46,528 bases of DNA from Colwellia sp. (GCA_022969215.1 JALJPA010000009.1:1-46528), one strand, 5' to 3'. Positions 32,071-42,182 are shown, numbered from the stretch's first letter. Notes: generated by a model from the sequence alone, not told the origin. Made by a program: numbers and translations.

Positions 32071-33744
32071 ATGATGAGCAACAAAACAATTTTAGCACTT
32101 GCTGTGGCAGCAGTACTTTTGGGTGGCTGTAGCGAAGATACCGTTGAAGTAATCAAAGAAGTCGAGGTGATTAAAGAAGTGCCACCTGTGGTGGTTACTC
32201 AGGTTAAAAACGTGATTTTAATGATTGGTGATGGCATGGGTGCACAGCAAGTTGGTTTGCTTGAAGAATATGCGCGCCGCGCCCCAAATTCAATATATAA
32301 CAGTATGGGTAATCAAACTGCTTTGTCAAAATTTGCTAATGCTGGTTTGATGGGGTTATCGCTCAACGCACCTCATGGTGATAGCGGCAGCCTAGTGGTT
32401 GATTCTGCCTGTTCAGCTACTCAACTCGCCACCGGTGTGGCTGCTGGTTCAGAAATGATTGGGCTTGATATCAACGGTAATATCGTCGAAACCATCCTCG
32501 AAATGGCTAAAGCCAAAGGTAAGGCAACCGGATTAGTTTCTGATACCCGTATTACCCATGCGACTCCCGCAGCATTCGCAGCCCACCAGCCGCATCGATC
32601 ATTAGAAACTTCGATTGCTGAGCAATTGATTGAGTCAGGTAATGTCGATGTTCTACTCTCTGGCGGCGCGCGAGTATTTTTACCTTCCGATATTAAAACA
32701 GACCTCGCCGACCAAGCATTAATGAAAGACCTAGGAATGCCGACCACCAGTTTTGGTAAATCTAAGCGTAAGGATGATCGCAACCTAATCCTAGAAGCCA
32801 AAGCCGATCATGGTTACGATTTAGCTTTTACCAAACAACAACTCGCCGCCCTCGACAGTAATAAAATATTAGGCTTATTTGCTAACTCAGGTATGGCTGA
32901 TGGCATTTCGTATACCGCCTGTAGCAAAGACAACAGCTGTGTAGAACCCTCACTACGTGACATGACTGTGAAAGCACTAGATGTCTTGAGCCAAGATCCC
33001 GATGGTTTTTTCCTCATGATTGAAGGTGGTCAAATTGACTGGGCGGGACATTCTAATGACGCCGGCACCATGCTGCATGAGTTAATCAAATTCGATCAAG
33101 CGGTGCAAGCAGTTTACGACTGGGTTAAAGACCGTGAAGATACCTTGGTTATTGTTACTGCCGATCATGAAACTGGCAGTTTTGGCTTAAGTTACTCCCG
33201 CAAAAATTTACCTGAAGGCAAGTTCCTTGATGGTGATGGTATGCAAGGTCGAGAATATAAACCTAACTTTAACTTTGGTCCACTGGCGACGCTCGATAAA
33301 CTGTATGCCCAGAGCGGCACTTTTTATAACATGATGAGTGCTGTTGATTCAAATTGGGACTTTAACGGCACCACAGGTCAGGAGTGGGCCGATGTCATTA
33401 ATCAATATAGCGCGATTAAGGTCACCGCAGAGCAAGCGGAGCAAATACCTCAGCGCGAAGTTAATGAATATCAGGTACCAGGTCACAAATACCTAAATGC
33501 CAGCGAGTTCCCGAAAATCGTCGATTTTAAAGAATTCTACGTTTATGGCGATGAGCTTCATGGCAACTTAATTGGCCGCACCCTAGCCGCTGATCAAAAT
33601 GTAGTTTGGGGGACGGGCACTCATACTGCTGCTCCTGTTCCAGTTTATGCCTTTGGACCAATGGGGGTGATTAAGCAATTCTCGACTATGCAACATCACG
33701 TCGACCTGGCTAACAAAATGATCGCAGCGCTAATCGAACCATAA
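32071..33744 (+). CDS. Alkaline phosphatase, PhoA family, lipoprotein
   Basis: Hydrolyses phosphate monoesters outside the cytoplasm to recover phosphate. The 557-aa protein starts with a type II signal peptide (LAVAAVLLGGC, lipid-anchored Cys20). A low-complexity VEVIKEVEVIKEV linker follows, and the catalytic domain opens with MIGDGMG (metal Asp). The nucleophile is Ser112 in DSACSATQLATG, a further metal site is in TADHETG near residue 366, and WGTGTHTAAPVP near the end carries the last metal-binding His. Membrane anchoring keeps the enzyme on the cell, unlike soluble PhoA. No Pho box was identified. A terminator follows. Confidence 0.93.
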   Translation: MMSNKTILALAVAAVLLGGCSEDTVEVIKEVEVIKEVPPVVVTQVKNVILMIGDGMGAQQVGLLEEYARRAPNSIYNSMGNQTALSKFANAGLMGLSLNAPHGDSGSLVVDSACSATQLATGVAAGSEMIGLDINGNIVETILEMAKAKGKATGLVSDTRITHATPAAFAAHQPHRSLETSIAEQLIESGNVDVLLSGGARVFLPSDIKTDLADQALMKDLGMPTTSFGKSKRKDDRNLILEAKADHGYDLAFTKQQLAALDSNKILGLFANSGMADGISYTACSKDNSCVEPSLRDMTVKALDVLSQDPDGFFLMIEGGQIDWAGHSNDAGTMLHELIKFDQAVQAVYDWVKDREDTLVIVTADHETGSFGLSYSRKNLPEGKFLDGDGMQGREYKPNFNFGPLATLDKLYAQSGTFYNMMSAVDSNWDFNGTTGQEWADVINQYSAIKVTAEQAEQIPQREVNEYQVPGHKYLNASEFPKIVDFKEFYVYGDELHGNLIGRTLAADQNVVWGTGTHTAAPVPVYAFGPMGVIKQFSTMQHHVDLANKMIAALIEP

Positions 33745-33802
33745 TTTATAGCTCTGTTAAAAAATTAACAAGGACACTCACTGTTAATTACTAAATCAGA
33801 AC

Positions 33803-33842
33803 CTCTCAACTAAGGTGAAATAATCTTAATTGAGAGATTTTT
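33803..33842 (+). terminator. Terminator after the phosphatase gene
   Basis: CTCTCAA pairs with TTGAGAG around an AT-rich inner part, followed by ATTTTTATT. Confidence 0.7.
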
Positions 33843-33845
33843 ATT

Positions 33846-33995
33846 ATGACAGTGGTAAGAAAACGACAAGTCAGCTTGCTAGATACTCAGTATTATCATT
33901 GTATTTCCAGTTGTGTATGCAGTGCCTTTTTATGTGGTGAAGATAATCATACAGGAAAAAACTTTGAACATAGGCGGGCATGTGTTGAATATTAA
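33846..33995 (+). pseudogene. N-terminal remnant of an IS200-like/REP-associated (Y1) transposase
   Basis: 49 codons: VRKRQVSLLDTQYYHCISSC, then SAFLCGEDNHTGKNFEHRRA. The pattern RKRQ.SL.DT.YYHC.SRCVRRAFLCGED..TGK..EHRR is the start of the RAYT/Y1 transposases common in Alteromonadales. Here two or three of the conserved Arg are replaced and the frame stops at 33993-33995, so about 80 % of the gene is missing. The 150 bp that follow hold no further match. Confidence 0.8.
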
Positions 33996-34152
33996 TTACT
34001 GAAATTAAGTGCTCTTTCCCATTCTAATTACCTCTTCTAGCAAGTGACAAAAATTACCTTAGCCTCTATTAGCAATAATAAAGCCTAAAGATAATTTAGC
34101 TTAAGCCGAGCGCCTTAAATTATATCCCTGCTCGGCGGTCTTATTAACAGCC

Positions 34153-35820
34153 TTATTGTTTCCATTCATTGCTGGTGTCAGGTTTACTGCCTTTGGTCCA
34201 CCATTTAGCGGTATAAACGATATTGTTATAGCTTGCTTGGTCACCACCATAATATACGGTAGTTACATCCCATTGCGCTATGCCTGTTGGTGGAACTGGT
34301 TCAGTTGGCGGCTCAATAGGTGGCACTGGCTCAGTCGGTGGAATAGTTGGCGGAACAGGTTCAGTCGGTGGAACCGTTGGTGGAGTATCAGAAACTAGCG
34401 ACCATGGACCGCCCTCTGAAGGTGTGTCACCTTGAGTCCACCACTTAGCTTTATATTGCTGCTCTAAATAAGTAACTAACGTGTTTGCTACATATACTTT
34501 GTTAGCAGTCCATTCAGTGTCATTTGTTGGTGGCTCAACTGGATCAGTTATTTGATCAACTATGCGCACAGTTGGCCAGTTAACATGTGACTGATAGAAA
34601 TTCGTCACACACTTTTCATAGTCACCTGTAACAAGTGCTGAATATGCCGTTTGATAACCCACTAATTTACATTCAAATGAGAAACCACCCGGTCGATCAG
34701 CGTAATATTGCCAGTCACCTTCCCAATTGGTGTAAAGTACATCTTCGGCATTGCTTAAATTCAGGCTACCGAAAGGGGTTTGTTGCCAACAGGTATTCTC
34801 TTCATCCGCTTGTTTAATTATTTGATAGTGATCAGATAATCCTTGCCAATAACTAATGCGGTTAACCGGTTGTCCCTTGTCTTGATTCTGCGCGCCACAT
34901 TCTATGCCACCATTAATAATATTAATCGTGGTACCAAAGCCATAACCAATACCGGCTGCTAATTCGGTTGCTGATGGTTGCCAAGTTCGGTCAATAACGT
35001 GCAGCATTGCTGGCTTTGGTGCTTGTGGTGTTAAGAAAAACCATACAGCGGATGCTAAGTTTAACCAAGAGTCAGCAACCTGTGCTGGGTCGTTAAGTAA
35101 AACGGTGGCGTCGCCATCAAACATGACTTCTGAAAAGGCGCCATAGTTGAAGTGATAAGATAACTGCTTTGCTCCTCGGCCAAAGTAGCCTTGATTTGCC
35201 GCACATGGCCAGCGTCTATTTTGCCAATCGTCTTGTCCACAACCTGTGGTATAACCTTTTTCGCCTTCAGACCAGCCCATTTCACGAACATGTACTAGGG
35301 CTTGCTGCCATTCTTCTAACTGTGTTGGATTATCTGAAGTATTATCCGGTGAAATATGGCCGCCAGTTTCTTGAGCAAAGTGAGCAAAAGCGGTAACAAT
35401 CGATTTTTGACAGATAGCATCGGCATCGCGGTTATCAGTGTAGTCGCCACAAAAAGCAGGGAATTTTCCTATGGCCTTGATAAATCGAGTATAAGTGTAT
35501 TCTGGTGCAGCCATTGCTGTTAAAAAATTCCATTCATGCTGACCAAATACTCTTTCTGCTCGCTTTACATTCTCAGGGTTAGTATCTGAGTTTGGTGAAA
35601 TAACATCAACGATAGTATTACTTCGTGTCCTTAGTGCTTTAGACCATATCTCATACATAGGGTTTAGTGTTTTTGCTTTTTCTGTCGCTAAAATATCGGT
35701 CTTAGTTAGTATATAACCATTTAGATTATCGGGATCTGGCTGTGCCTCTGTCGCATTGAGCGATAAAGAGGTACATAGTGCCGCGAGTATTGTTGGTTTT
35801 AACAAATTTCTAGTATTCAT
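34153..35820 (-). CDS. Secreted GH19 chitinase with two CBM5/12-type chitin-binding modules
   Basis: Cleaves chitin by the inverting GH19 mechanism. The 555-aa protein has a signal peptide (PTILAALCTSLSLNATEA). The GH19 domain spans about residues 85-360 with AHFAQETGGH (catalytic Glu151), GYFGRGAKQLSYHFNYG and the NIINGGIECG region near the C-terminal end of the fold. Two WxxxxxY-W modules follow: one with TEWTANKVYVANTLVTY and KAKWWTQGD at about 435-480, one with AQWDVTTVYYGGDQASY and AKWWTKGSKP at the end. A Pro/Thr/Glu repeat linker (PPTEPVPP) separates them. Typical of marine chitin degraders. Flanked upstream by 388 bp without a gene. Confidence 0.93.
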   Translation of the reverse strand: MNTRNLLKPTILAALCTSLSLNATEAQPDPDNLNGYILTKTDILATEKAKTLNPMYEIWSKALRTRSNTIVDVISPNSDTNPENVKRAERVFGQHEWNFLTAMAAPEYTYTRFIKAIGKFPAFCGDYTDNRDADAICQKSIVTAFAHFAQETGGHISPDNTSDNPTQLEEWQQALVHVREMGWSEGEKGYTTGCGQDDWQNRRWPCAANQGYFGRGAKQLSYHFNYGAFSEVMFDGDATVLLNDPAQVADSWLNLASAVWFFLTPQAPKPAMLHVIDRTWQPSATELAAGIGYGFGTTINIINGGIECGAQNQDKGQPVNRISYWQGLSDHYQIIKQADEENTCWQQTPFGSLNLSNAEDVLYTNWEGDWQYYADRPGGFSFECKLVGYQTAYSALVTGDYEKCVTNFYQSHVNWPTVRIVDQITDPVEPPTNDTEWTANKVYVANTLVTYLEQQYKAKWWTQGDTPSEGGPWSLVSDTPPTVPPTEPVPPTIPPTEPVPPIEPPTEPVPPTGIAQWDVTTVYYGGDQASYNNIVYTAKWWTKGSKPDTSNEWKQ

Positions 35821-36208
35821 CAGTTAGCCTATTATTATGGATGTTGTTTTTTTAACTGTTTGTTAACTTTTTTGTAATAATTAAGCTTAATATTTATACT
35901 AAATGACAGCGTTGTCAATAGAGGGAAGATTAATAAGTAGTGGTCAGACCGGTTTGACGAGTAAGGGCAAGGAAATATTTTACACTTAATAAATAACCTT
36001 GTTAGATTTGTAATTTGAACTTAATCTATAGCTTTAGGCATTTTAGTATCCAAATCGATTTGAAGAAACTTAAGCCAGTATTGCTTTTTTAGCAGTAGCA
36101 ATAAAACACAACGATACCTAAATAGTTATAGCGCTTGTTTACTATCCAAAGCCAGAAAAATAATTTACAGTGCTTATATAAATTTTAATAATAATAATTT
36201 TATAAGCC
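35821..36208. other. Divergent intergenic region
   Basis: Separates the minus-strand chitinase from the plus-strand membrane protein gene and so should hold both promoters. AT-rich; I see no clear box or ncRNA. Confidence 0.5.
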
Positions 36209-36871
36209 ATGCCCTCATCAAATAAATCCATTAATTATAACAATCTTTTTATCTACCTTCTTGCCTTTACTAGTGGTTGCTCCATCATGTGTATTGAGCT
36301 GTTAGCAGGCCGGATTCTCGCGCCATTCTTTGGCAGTAGTGTCCATATCTGGGGCAGTATCATCACTGTTTTTATGCTCAGTTTATCTTTTGGATATCTA
36401 CTTGGTGGTAAGCTTTCCACGCATTCTGCTTCACTTAACCGTTATGGTATTATTTTTATTATTGCCGGCATCAGCTTGTTGCCTATAGTCACATCAAGTA
36501 CTTGGTTAATGGAAAGCATTTTTGTCGCAATAGAAGACTCCCGTTATGGCTCTTTGTTAGCATCAACAGCACTATTTTTTATTCCTACGGTTATTTTAGG
36601 TATGTTATCGCCTTACTCGGTAAGGCTATTGGTGAAGAACTCTAATGAAAGTGGCCAGGTAGCCGGAAAATTATATTTTGTTTCTACCCTAGGTAGTGCC
36701 TTAGGTACCATTATTACTTCTTTCTACCTGGTATTGTGGTTTGATATAAACACCATTGTGATCAGTGTTAGTTTATTGTTAAGCCTATTAGGAATAACAA
36801 CGATCGCATTTGCAAAAGCTAATGCAAGTTTCGATAAAATGAACGCACAAAGAGATATCAGCCATGCCTAA
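36209..36871 (+). CDS. Polytopic membrane protein, spermidine-synthase-associated (MFS-like) module
   Basis: A 220-aa protein with about seven membrane segments, beginning IYLLAFTSGCSIMCIELLAG and RILAPFFGSSVHIWGSII. The ELLAGR..AP.FG.S...WG motif is the signature of the N-terminal membrane domain in fused transporter/spermidine-synthase proteins. Here it is a separate gene whose last 8 bp overlap the start of the soluble PABS partner, so the two likely work together. Export or modification of a polyamine-like compound is a guess. Confidence 0.75.
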   Translation: MPSSNKSINYNNLFIYLLAFTSGCSIMCIELLAGRILAPFFGSSVHIWGSIITVFMLSLSFGYLLGGKLSTHSASLNRYGIIFIIAGISLLPIVTSSTWLMESIFVAIEDSRYGSLLASTALFFIPTVILGMLSPYSVRLLVKNSNESGQVAGKLYFVSTLGSALGTIITSFYLVLWFDINTIVISVSLLLSLLGITTIAFAKANASFDKMNAQRDISHA

Positions 36872-37802
36872 TTCAACAAGTAAGCTAGCACTCTGCATCT
36901 GTTTTTTAATGAGTTTTTTTATTGCAAACGATGCAATGGCTAAGGTTATTCACAGCGAACGCTCTTTATATCGGAATATTCTCGTGGAGGATAAAGGCGA
37001 TTTACGTTGCTTAAAATTTAATGTTAAAAGTAACAAAACTCGACAAAGCTGCCTCTATAAAAGCAAACCAGAGCAATTAGTTTTTAATTACACCAAACTA
37101 TTACTAACAGGATTATTAGTTAAACCTGAGCCCTCGCGTATTTTGATCATTGGTCTTGGTGGTGGCACTATGTCAAATACCTTGCATCAATTATTGCCTG
37201 ATAGTTTTATTGATAACGTAGAGATAGACCAAAGTGTTATTAAAGTGGCTCGACAATACTTTGGCTTTTTGGAAAATGAGCAAATCAAAACCTATAGTCA
37301 AGACGGTAGAGTTTTTGTCAAAAGAGCACTTTTAAAGCAGCAAGAATACGACTGGATTATACTGGATGCTTTTAATGGCGATTATATTCCCGAGCACTTA
37401 ATGACCAAAGAGTTTCTAGAAGAAATCAAAAGTTTACTCTCAAAAAATGGCATATTAACAGCCAATACATTTTCATCAAGCAAACTGTATGGCTATGAAT
37501 CAGCCACTTACAAATCAGTTTTTGGTGATTTTTATCAAGTTACTAATCAAGACTATAGTAATCGAATAATATTAGCCGGAAAAAGTGGACTAGGAAAAAA
37601 AGACCATAGCGAGCATGAAACAGTAAATCAAAGTGAAGATATCAGTAAGTTAGCTACTGAGCTACTAGCCATTGGTGTTGATGTCAGAAAACTTTATCAA
37701 AAGATGAAATCAACCGCTATTCATCAAGACTGGCCCGATGACAGTCCAATACTCACGGATCAATTTTCGCCGGCAAATTTACTTAATATTGATACTGAGT
37801 AA
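36864..37802 (+). CDS. Spermidine synthase-like (PABS) protein
   Basis: A 312-aa protein with a signal-like or anchor N-terminus (LALCICFLMSFFIANDAMA) and a Rossmann methyltransferase-type PABS fold. ILIIGLGGGTMSNTL binds the nucleoside, VEIDQSVIKVARQYFG holds the acidic ribose-binding residue, QDGRVFV and YDWIILDAFNGDYIP follow. The presence of a signal sequence is odd for an aminopropyltransferase, and real spermidine synthases use YxDDD-like catalytic Asp, here DAFNGD. The substrate is therefore uncertain. Overlaps the preceding membrane gene by 8 bp. Confidence 0.8.
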   Translation: MPNSTSKLALCICFLMSFFIANDAMAKVIHSERSLYRNILVEDKGDLRCLKFNVKSNKTRQSCLYKSKPEQLVFNYTKLLLTGLLVKPEPSRILIIGLGGGTMSNTLHQLLPDSFIDNVEIDQSVIKVARQYFGFLENEQIKTYSQDGRVFVKRALLKQQEYDWIILDAFNGDYIPEHLMTKEFLEEIKSLLSKNGILTANTFSSSKLYGYESATYKSVFGDFYQVTNQDYSNRIILAGKSGLGKKDHSEHETVNQSEDISKLATELLAIGVDVRKLYQKMKSTAIHQDWPDDSPILTDQFSPANLLNIDTE

Positions 37803-37985
37803 ATGATAAGTAATTAGGATATTTGACTAGTGCTTTGTTAGCTAATCCTTTTCCTCGAGCATAGCTACAGTGAATAGGCTATTACTTGATCTTGCCAGCT
37901 TAGTTGAGAAATATAGTTAAAACACCTCTAAAATCCTGACAATATATGTGAGAATAGGGTAACTCTCTTCATTGGATTACCAAGC

Positions 37986-38612
37986 ATGTCAGTATTTGAA
38001 ATCAAACACCCACTAGTACAGCACAAAATTAGTTTAATGCGTGCCAAGGATATGAGCACACGGGACTTTCGTCAATTGTCTGCTGAAGTAGGTAGCTTAT
38101 TAACTTATGAAGCGACTAAAGATCTTGAGCTGGAAGACTTTCAAATGGAAGGCTGGGATGGTGAGTTAACTGGTCAGCGTCTCGTTGGTAAAAAGGCCAC
38201 GGTAGTCCCTATCCTACGTGCCGGTATTGGTATGTTAGATGGTGTTCTAGAGCTAATGCCAAGTGCAAAAATTAGTGTTGTTGGTCTTTACCGCGATGAA
38301 GAAACCCTAGAGCCAGTTACCTACTTCGAAAAATTAACTAGTGATATCGATCAGCGCATGGCGTTGATCATCGATCCAATGCTGGCTACTGGCGGTTCTA
38401 TGAATGCGACCATAGATATATTAAAAAAAGCCGGCTGTACTGATATTCGAGCCTTGATATTAGTGGCTGCGCCAGAAGGTATTGCCAAAGTACAAAGTGC
38501 TCATCCTGATGTTGATATCTATACCGCCTCAATTGATGATCACTTAAACGAGAATGGTTATATTATCCCTGGACTTGGCGATGCTGGCGATAAGATATTT
38601 GGTACCAAGTAA
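37986..38612 (+). CDS. upp: Uracil phosphoribosyltransferase
   Basis: Salvages uracil: uracil + PRPP gives UMP. The 208-aa length equals the E. coli enzyme. It begins with the typical [20 protein letters not shown]. The PRPP loop is [15 protein letters not shown] near residue 130, and the C-terminal uracil-binding part is [17 protein letters not shown]. Stands alone, without the uraA permease that follows upp in enterics. Confidence 0.97.
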   Translation: MSVFEIKHPLVQHKISLMRAKDMSTRDFRQLSAEVGSLLTYEATKDLELEDFQMEGWDGELTGQRLVGKKATVVPILRAGIGMLDGVLELMPSAKISVVGLYRDEETLEPVTYFEKLTSDIDQRMALIIDPMLATGGSMNATIDILKKAGCTDIRALILVAAPEGIAKVQSAHPDVDIYTASIDDHLNENGYIIPGLGDAGDKIFGTK

Positions 38613-38792
38613 TTAGGGCTAAAGTAAAGCGAAGAAGGTTAGTTAAGCATACCTGGCTTTAAATCTTCATAGTGGTTTAATCATATTTCACATAGTGAAA
38701 TTGTATTTCATTGGATTAATTTATTGAGCTAGTGATTATTGGTGTACCATTGTGCTATATAAAGTTGTAAGTCTGAAATAGAGAGCATTGTT

Positions 38793-39233
38793 ATGAAATT
38801 AGAAGTTTATCTTTCCGGTGAAATTCATACTGATTGGCGCGATAAAATTATTCAAGGTTGCCAAGAGAGTGATTTAGATATCAGCTTTACTTCTGCGGTC
38901 ACCCATCATGAAACCAGTGACAGTGCTGGTGATCATCTTGGTGCTGAAGCACAACAGTTTTGGCGCGATCATAAATCAGCTAAAGTGAATGCTATGAAAA
39001 CCAAAACCTTGATTGAGCGATGTGATATTGCGGTTATTCGTTTTGGTGATAAGTACAAGCAATGGAATGCTGCTTTTGATGCGGGTTATTGTGCAGCCCT
39101 CAATAAGCCTTATATCACTTTACATAGTGAAGATATTATTCACCCATTAAAGGAAGTTGATGCCACGGCCCAAGCTTGGGCGACCAACGTTGAACAAGTG
39201 ATAGAAACGTTAAAGTACATTAGTAGCAAGTAA
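38793..39233 (+). CDS. YtoQ family protein
   Basis: A 146-aa protein matching the YtoQ family from start to end: MKLEVYLSGEIHTDWRD, then DLDISFTSAVTHHETSD, then RCDIAVIRFGDKYKQWNAAFD. The fold resembles nucleoside 2-deoxyribosyltransferases; the biochemical role is unknown. A 30-bp palindrome lies just after the stop. Confidence 0.88.
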   Translation: MKLEVYLSGEIHTDWRDKIIQGCQESDLDISFTSAVTHHETSDSAGDHLGAEAQQFWRDHKSAKVNAMKTKTLIERCDIAVIRFGDKYKQWNAAFDAGYCAALNKPYITLHSEDIIHPLKEVDATAQAWATNVEQVIETLKYISSK

Positions 39234-39239
39234 CAAAAG

Positions 39240-39269
39240 TATTAGCCACTAATGCATTAGTGGCTAATA
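39240..39269 (+). terminator. 13-bp-stem palindrome after ytoQ-like gene
   Basis: TATTAGCCACTAA pairs perfectly with TTAGTGGCTAATA with TGCA as loop. No T-run follows, so it is a terminator-like hairpin rather than a standard one. Confidence 0.55.
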
Positions 39270-39359
39270 AATTCATAGACCTGTACTCCAACCAAGCCTA
39301 CCGATTTCCCTGCTAATCACTGCTTCATTTATAGTAGCGAATAAGACAAAATAATATTA

Positions 39360-40283
39360 ATGATATTCCCTTTTGAGCATTTTTATAAAAGCTTTTTGCG
39401 CAGCTATGGCCAAGTTATGTTGCAAGGAAACGCTATCACTGGCTTGTTATTCTTGCTTGGTATTGCTTTAAACTCTCTTACTATGTTGTTGGGCAGCATA
39501 TTGGCAATAATATCAGCTTTCGCTGTGGCAAAATTATGTCGATATGATGTCAACGCTGTGCAGCAAGGCCTATATGCTTTTAATGCGGCACTTGTGGGTG
39601 TAGCAGTCTTTTATTTTCTACCAGTTAGTCTTATCTCTCTATTTTTTGTTATTGTTGGCGGCGCTTTTTCAACGGCGTTAATGCACTTTATGATGACCAG
39701 AATGGCAAATATTCCTGCTTTTACCACGCCATTTATTCTGTCTACCTGGTTGATATTGTTATTCATTAATTATGCTGAATTGAACACTGTAGTTGGCAGT
39801 GTAGTTAGTAGTACTCTTGATATGGGCGATGACGTAGGCATTAATACCGCGACAGTTGCAGGTTATTTTCAGGCGAGTATGCGCGGTGTCGGTCAAGTTA
39901 TGCTGCAAGAATACTGGTTATCAGGTGTGTTTTTTCTCTGTGCATTATTTGTTAATTCTCGAAAGTCGGCCGCTTGGGCGTTTATTGGTTCGACAGTAGG
40001 CATGTTGATTGCTATCGGCTTTAGCTTTCCTCAAGATAAAGTCATTATGGGGCTTTATGGCTTTAATAGCTGCCTAGTCGCTATCGCACTGGCCGGTCGC
40101 TATCCAAATAAACCATGGTTGACCATGCTTGCTATTGTGCTTGCTGTTTTACTTACCCGGGCATTCGAATTGATAAACATACCAGCACTAACCGCGCCTT
40201 TTGTTATAACCACTTTACTGGTTATAACCTTAGTAAAAATACAAACTTGTTATGTTAAGAAATTAAATACCAAACCCGCTTAG
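39360..40283 (+). CDS. Urea transporter (UT family)
   Basis: A 307-aa membrane protein with two repeated halves, as in bacterial UT channels (about 330 aa): GQVMLQGNAITGLLFLLGI with GLYAFNAALVGVAV, and GQVMLQEYWLSGVFFL with GLYGFNSCLVAIAL. Each half also has a PAFTTPFIL / PALTAPFVIT segment. These line a passive urea pore in the inner membrane. No urease or other urea gene is in the window. Confidence 0.92.
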   Translation: MIFPFEHFYKSFLRSYGQVMLQGNAITGLLFLLGIALNSLTMLLGSILAIISAFAVAKLCRYDVNAVQQGLYAFNAALVGVAVFYFLPVSLISLFFVIVGGAFSTALMHFMMTRMANIPAFTTPFILSTWLILLFINYAELNTVVGSVVSSTLDMGDDVGINTATVAGYFQASMRGVGQVMLQEYWLSGVFFLCALFVNSRKSAAWAFIGSTVGMLIAIGFSFPQDKVIMGLYGFNSCLVAIALAGRYPNKPWLTMLAIVLAVLLTRAFELINIPALTAPFVITTLLVITLVKIQTCYVKKLNTKPA

Positions 40284-40495
40284 GCTAAGTCTTTTCCTTA
40301 CAGCGTATCTTTACTAACTACTCACTTTAACGCCAGCCATGCTAGCTTTAAGGTTAATTCTACCGAGCTTGCCAGACCTTTTACATCATTAGCTGTTAAT
40401 AGAGTAAAAAACGATATAAACAGGGATTAGCACACTTCAAATTGATACCTTGATTCCGTATGGTCTAGCCATGCATTATTAAAGGTTTCAAATTA

Positions 40496-41248
40496 ATGAT
40501 ACTTTCCCAAGCCAGTGCTAACGAGATTGACGATTATTACCTTATCTCTGCCGATAATAAAAATGGTGATATCTCATTAGACAATATCAGCGTTACCACG
40601 ACTCAATCGTCGGCTGTGGAGAAGACTTGACCAGCAAGTTGATGAAATTATTTTTACTGAGCAGGATACTGTTGAGTTAGAGGTGTTGGTTTATTCACAA
40701 ATATTTGTTATTTCTGGAATTAATGCTTAAATAGAATTGAGTATATAAAATGGCGAGTATGCTATTGCTTGCCAAGAGGATAACTATATCAACGAGAGAT
40801 TAAAGTAAATTCAGGTGATAGCTTATGTGTACGTCATATCAGTGCTAGTGGTTAGCAAGAGCAAGTGACGACAGTGGTTACTTTAGCTGAGCAAAATTTT
40901 TCTTTTTTCAGCATGACTAAAACTGAGCCAGTAGTCTCAGCAGAGCTAGTTATTACACCTGAGGCTGTTTCTCCTCCAGAGCCGGTGACAGAGTCGGTTA
41001 CAGAGCCAGTTTCAACACTCGAAGCCGTTTCTCCTCAAGAGTCGGTTACAGAGCCAATTACAACACCCGAAGCTCCTATTGCACCTGTGGCTGTAGAAGA
41101 GGAGATTAACACCGTAGATGAGCAGAAAATGAGTGCTGGCTCGATGATGTGGTTATTGTTCTTTGGCTTAGTCTTGCGGGGAAAAGTACTAAAACCGTAC
41201 TGCGGGAAGGATAGCCGCGCGATTACTGTGGTAAGTAAAGTCAGCTAA
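40496..41248 (+). pseudogene. Decayed surface/secreted protein gene with GlyGly-CTERM-like tail
   Basis: Pieces of one protein are found in different frames and separated by stops: a 44-codon start (SQASANEIDDYYLISADNKN), then VKVNSGDSLCVRHISASG followed by an in-frame TAG. After it comes QEQVTTVVTLAEQNFSFFS, a Thr/Pro/Glu repeat region (SPPEPVTESVTEPVST), and SAGSMMWLLFFGLVLRG. The DSLCVRH.SA motif occurs in repeat domains of secreted alteromonad proteins, and the tail resembles a GlyGly-CTERM sorting signal. The GTG-started ORF 40865-41248 is only its last part. Confidence 0.6.
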
Positions 41249-41262
41249 ATCCGCAATACAGC

Positions 41263-41294
41263 TTAGTTAAGCTAGCTAGAATCAGCTTAACTAA
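41263..41294. terminator. Inverted repeat between convergent genes
   Basis: TTAGTTAAGCT and AGCTTAACTAA form a perfect 11-bp stem with a 10-nt loop. Related AGCT-rich units follow up to the panC stop. Lies where the plus-strand pseudogene and the minus-strand panC meet. Confidence 0.6.
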
Positions 41295-41315
41295 ATAAAA
41301 TTAAGCTGAGCTAAT

Positions 41316-42182
41316 TTAAGCTAAGTTCAGTTGCAAGTTATCAATCAAACGCGCTTTACCGCAATGTGCTGCCGCTAAAATCACTAACTCAGTGTCATCT
41401 TCACTGGCTGGTTGCAATGTTTTTGCGTGGCAAATATGCAAGTAGTCAGTATGTAAACCGGCGTGATTTATTGCCTTGGCAGCTTGTTTTGCTAAGCCGA
41501 TAAAATCGATACTTTCTTGTTGAGCAAAGCCTGAACTAATTTGTTCGGCTAACCATGTTAAATTTTTATGTAGGGCCGGCGCGATCGCTATTTCTTCTGG
41601 CGTTAAATAACCATTACGAGAACTTAACGCTAAGCCACTTTCTTCTCTGCTAGTTACTACAGGCACTATGGTGATTGGCATCGATAAGTCTTCAACCATG
41701 GTTTGAATCACTTGTACTTGCTGGTAATCTTTTAAGCCAAAACAAGCGACATCAGGTTGAACTAGGTTGAATAGTTTACATACTACTGTGGCAACACCGC
41801 GAAAATGGCCAGGACGACTTTCGCCACAATATCCTTCCGAAACGTTTGGCACTTCAACAAAGCTTTGTTTAGACAGTCCTTTGGGGTAAATGATGTCAGG
41901 TGTTGGTGTAAATAATAAATCGGTACCTGCGTCAGTTAATTTTTGTTGATCATCATCCATAGTGCGCGGGTAACTAGCAATATCTTCATTGGCGCCAAAC
42001 TGCATTGGGTTGACAAAAATACTGGCGACAATTTTATCAGCATGTTTATGGGCTTCAGCCACTAACGAAATATGACCCGCATGCAAGTTACCCATAGTAG
42101 GAACAAAAGCTATGGTTAAACCTTGTTGACGCCATGCTTTTACTTGCGCACGTAATTCACTTATTTGACTGACTGTTTTCAT
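41316..42182 (-). CDS. panC: Pantothenate synthetase (pantoate-beta-alanine ligase)
   Basis: Joins pantoate and beta-alanine with ATP to make pantothenate. 288 aa, full length. It shows [16 protein letters not shown] with the HxGH nucleotide-binding motif and [40 protein letters not shown] and [11 protein letters not shown] complete the signature. It follows panB with a 108-bp gap, as in the panBC operon of gammaproteobacteria. Confidence 0.97.
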   Translation of the reverse strand: MKTVSQISELRAQVKAWRQQGLTIAFVPTMGNLHAGHISLVAEAHKHADKIVASIFVNPMQFGANEDIASYPRTMDDDQQKLTDAGTDLLFTPTPDIIYPKGLSKQSFVEVPNVSEGYCGESRPGHFRGVATVVCKLFNLVQPDVACFGLKDYQQVQVIQTMVEDLSMPITIVPVVTSREESGLALSSRNGYLTPEEIAIAPALHKNLTWLAEQISSGFAQQESIDFIGLAKQAAKAINHAGLHTDYLHICHAKTLQPASEDDTELVILAAAHCGKARLIDNLQLNLA

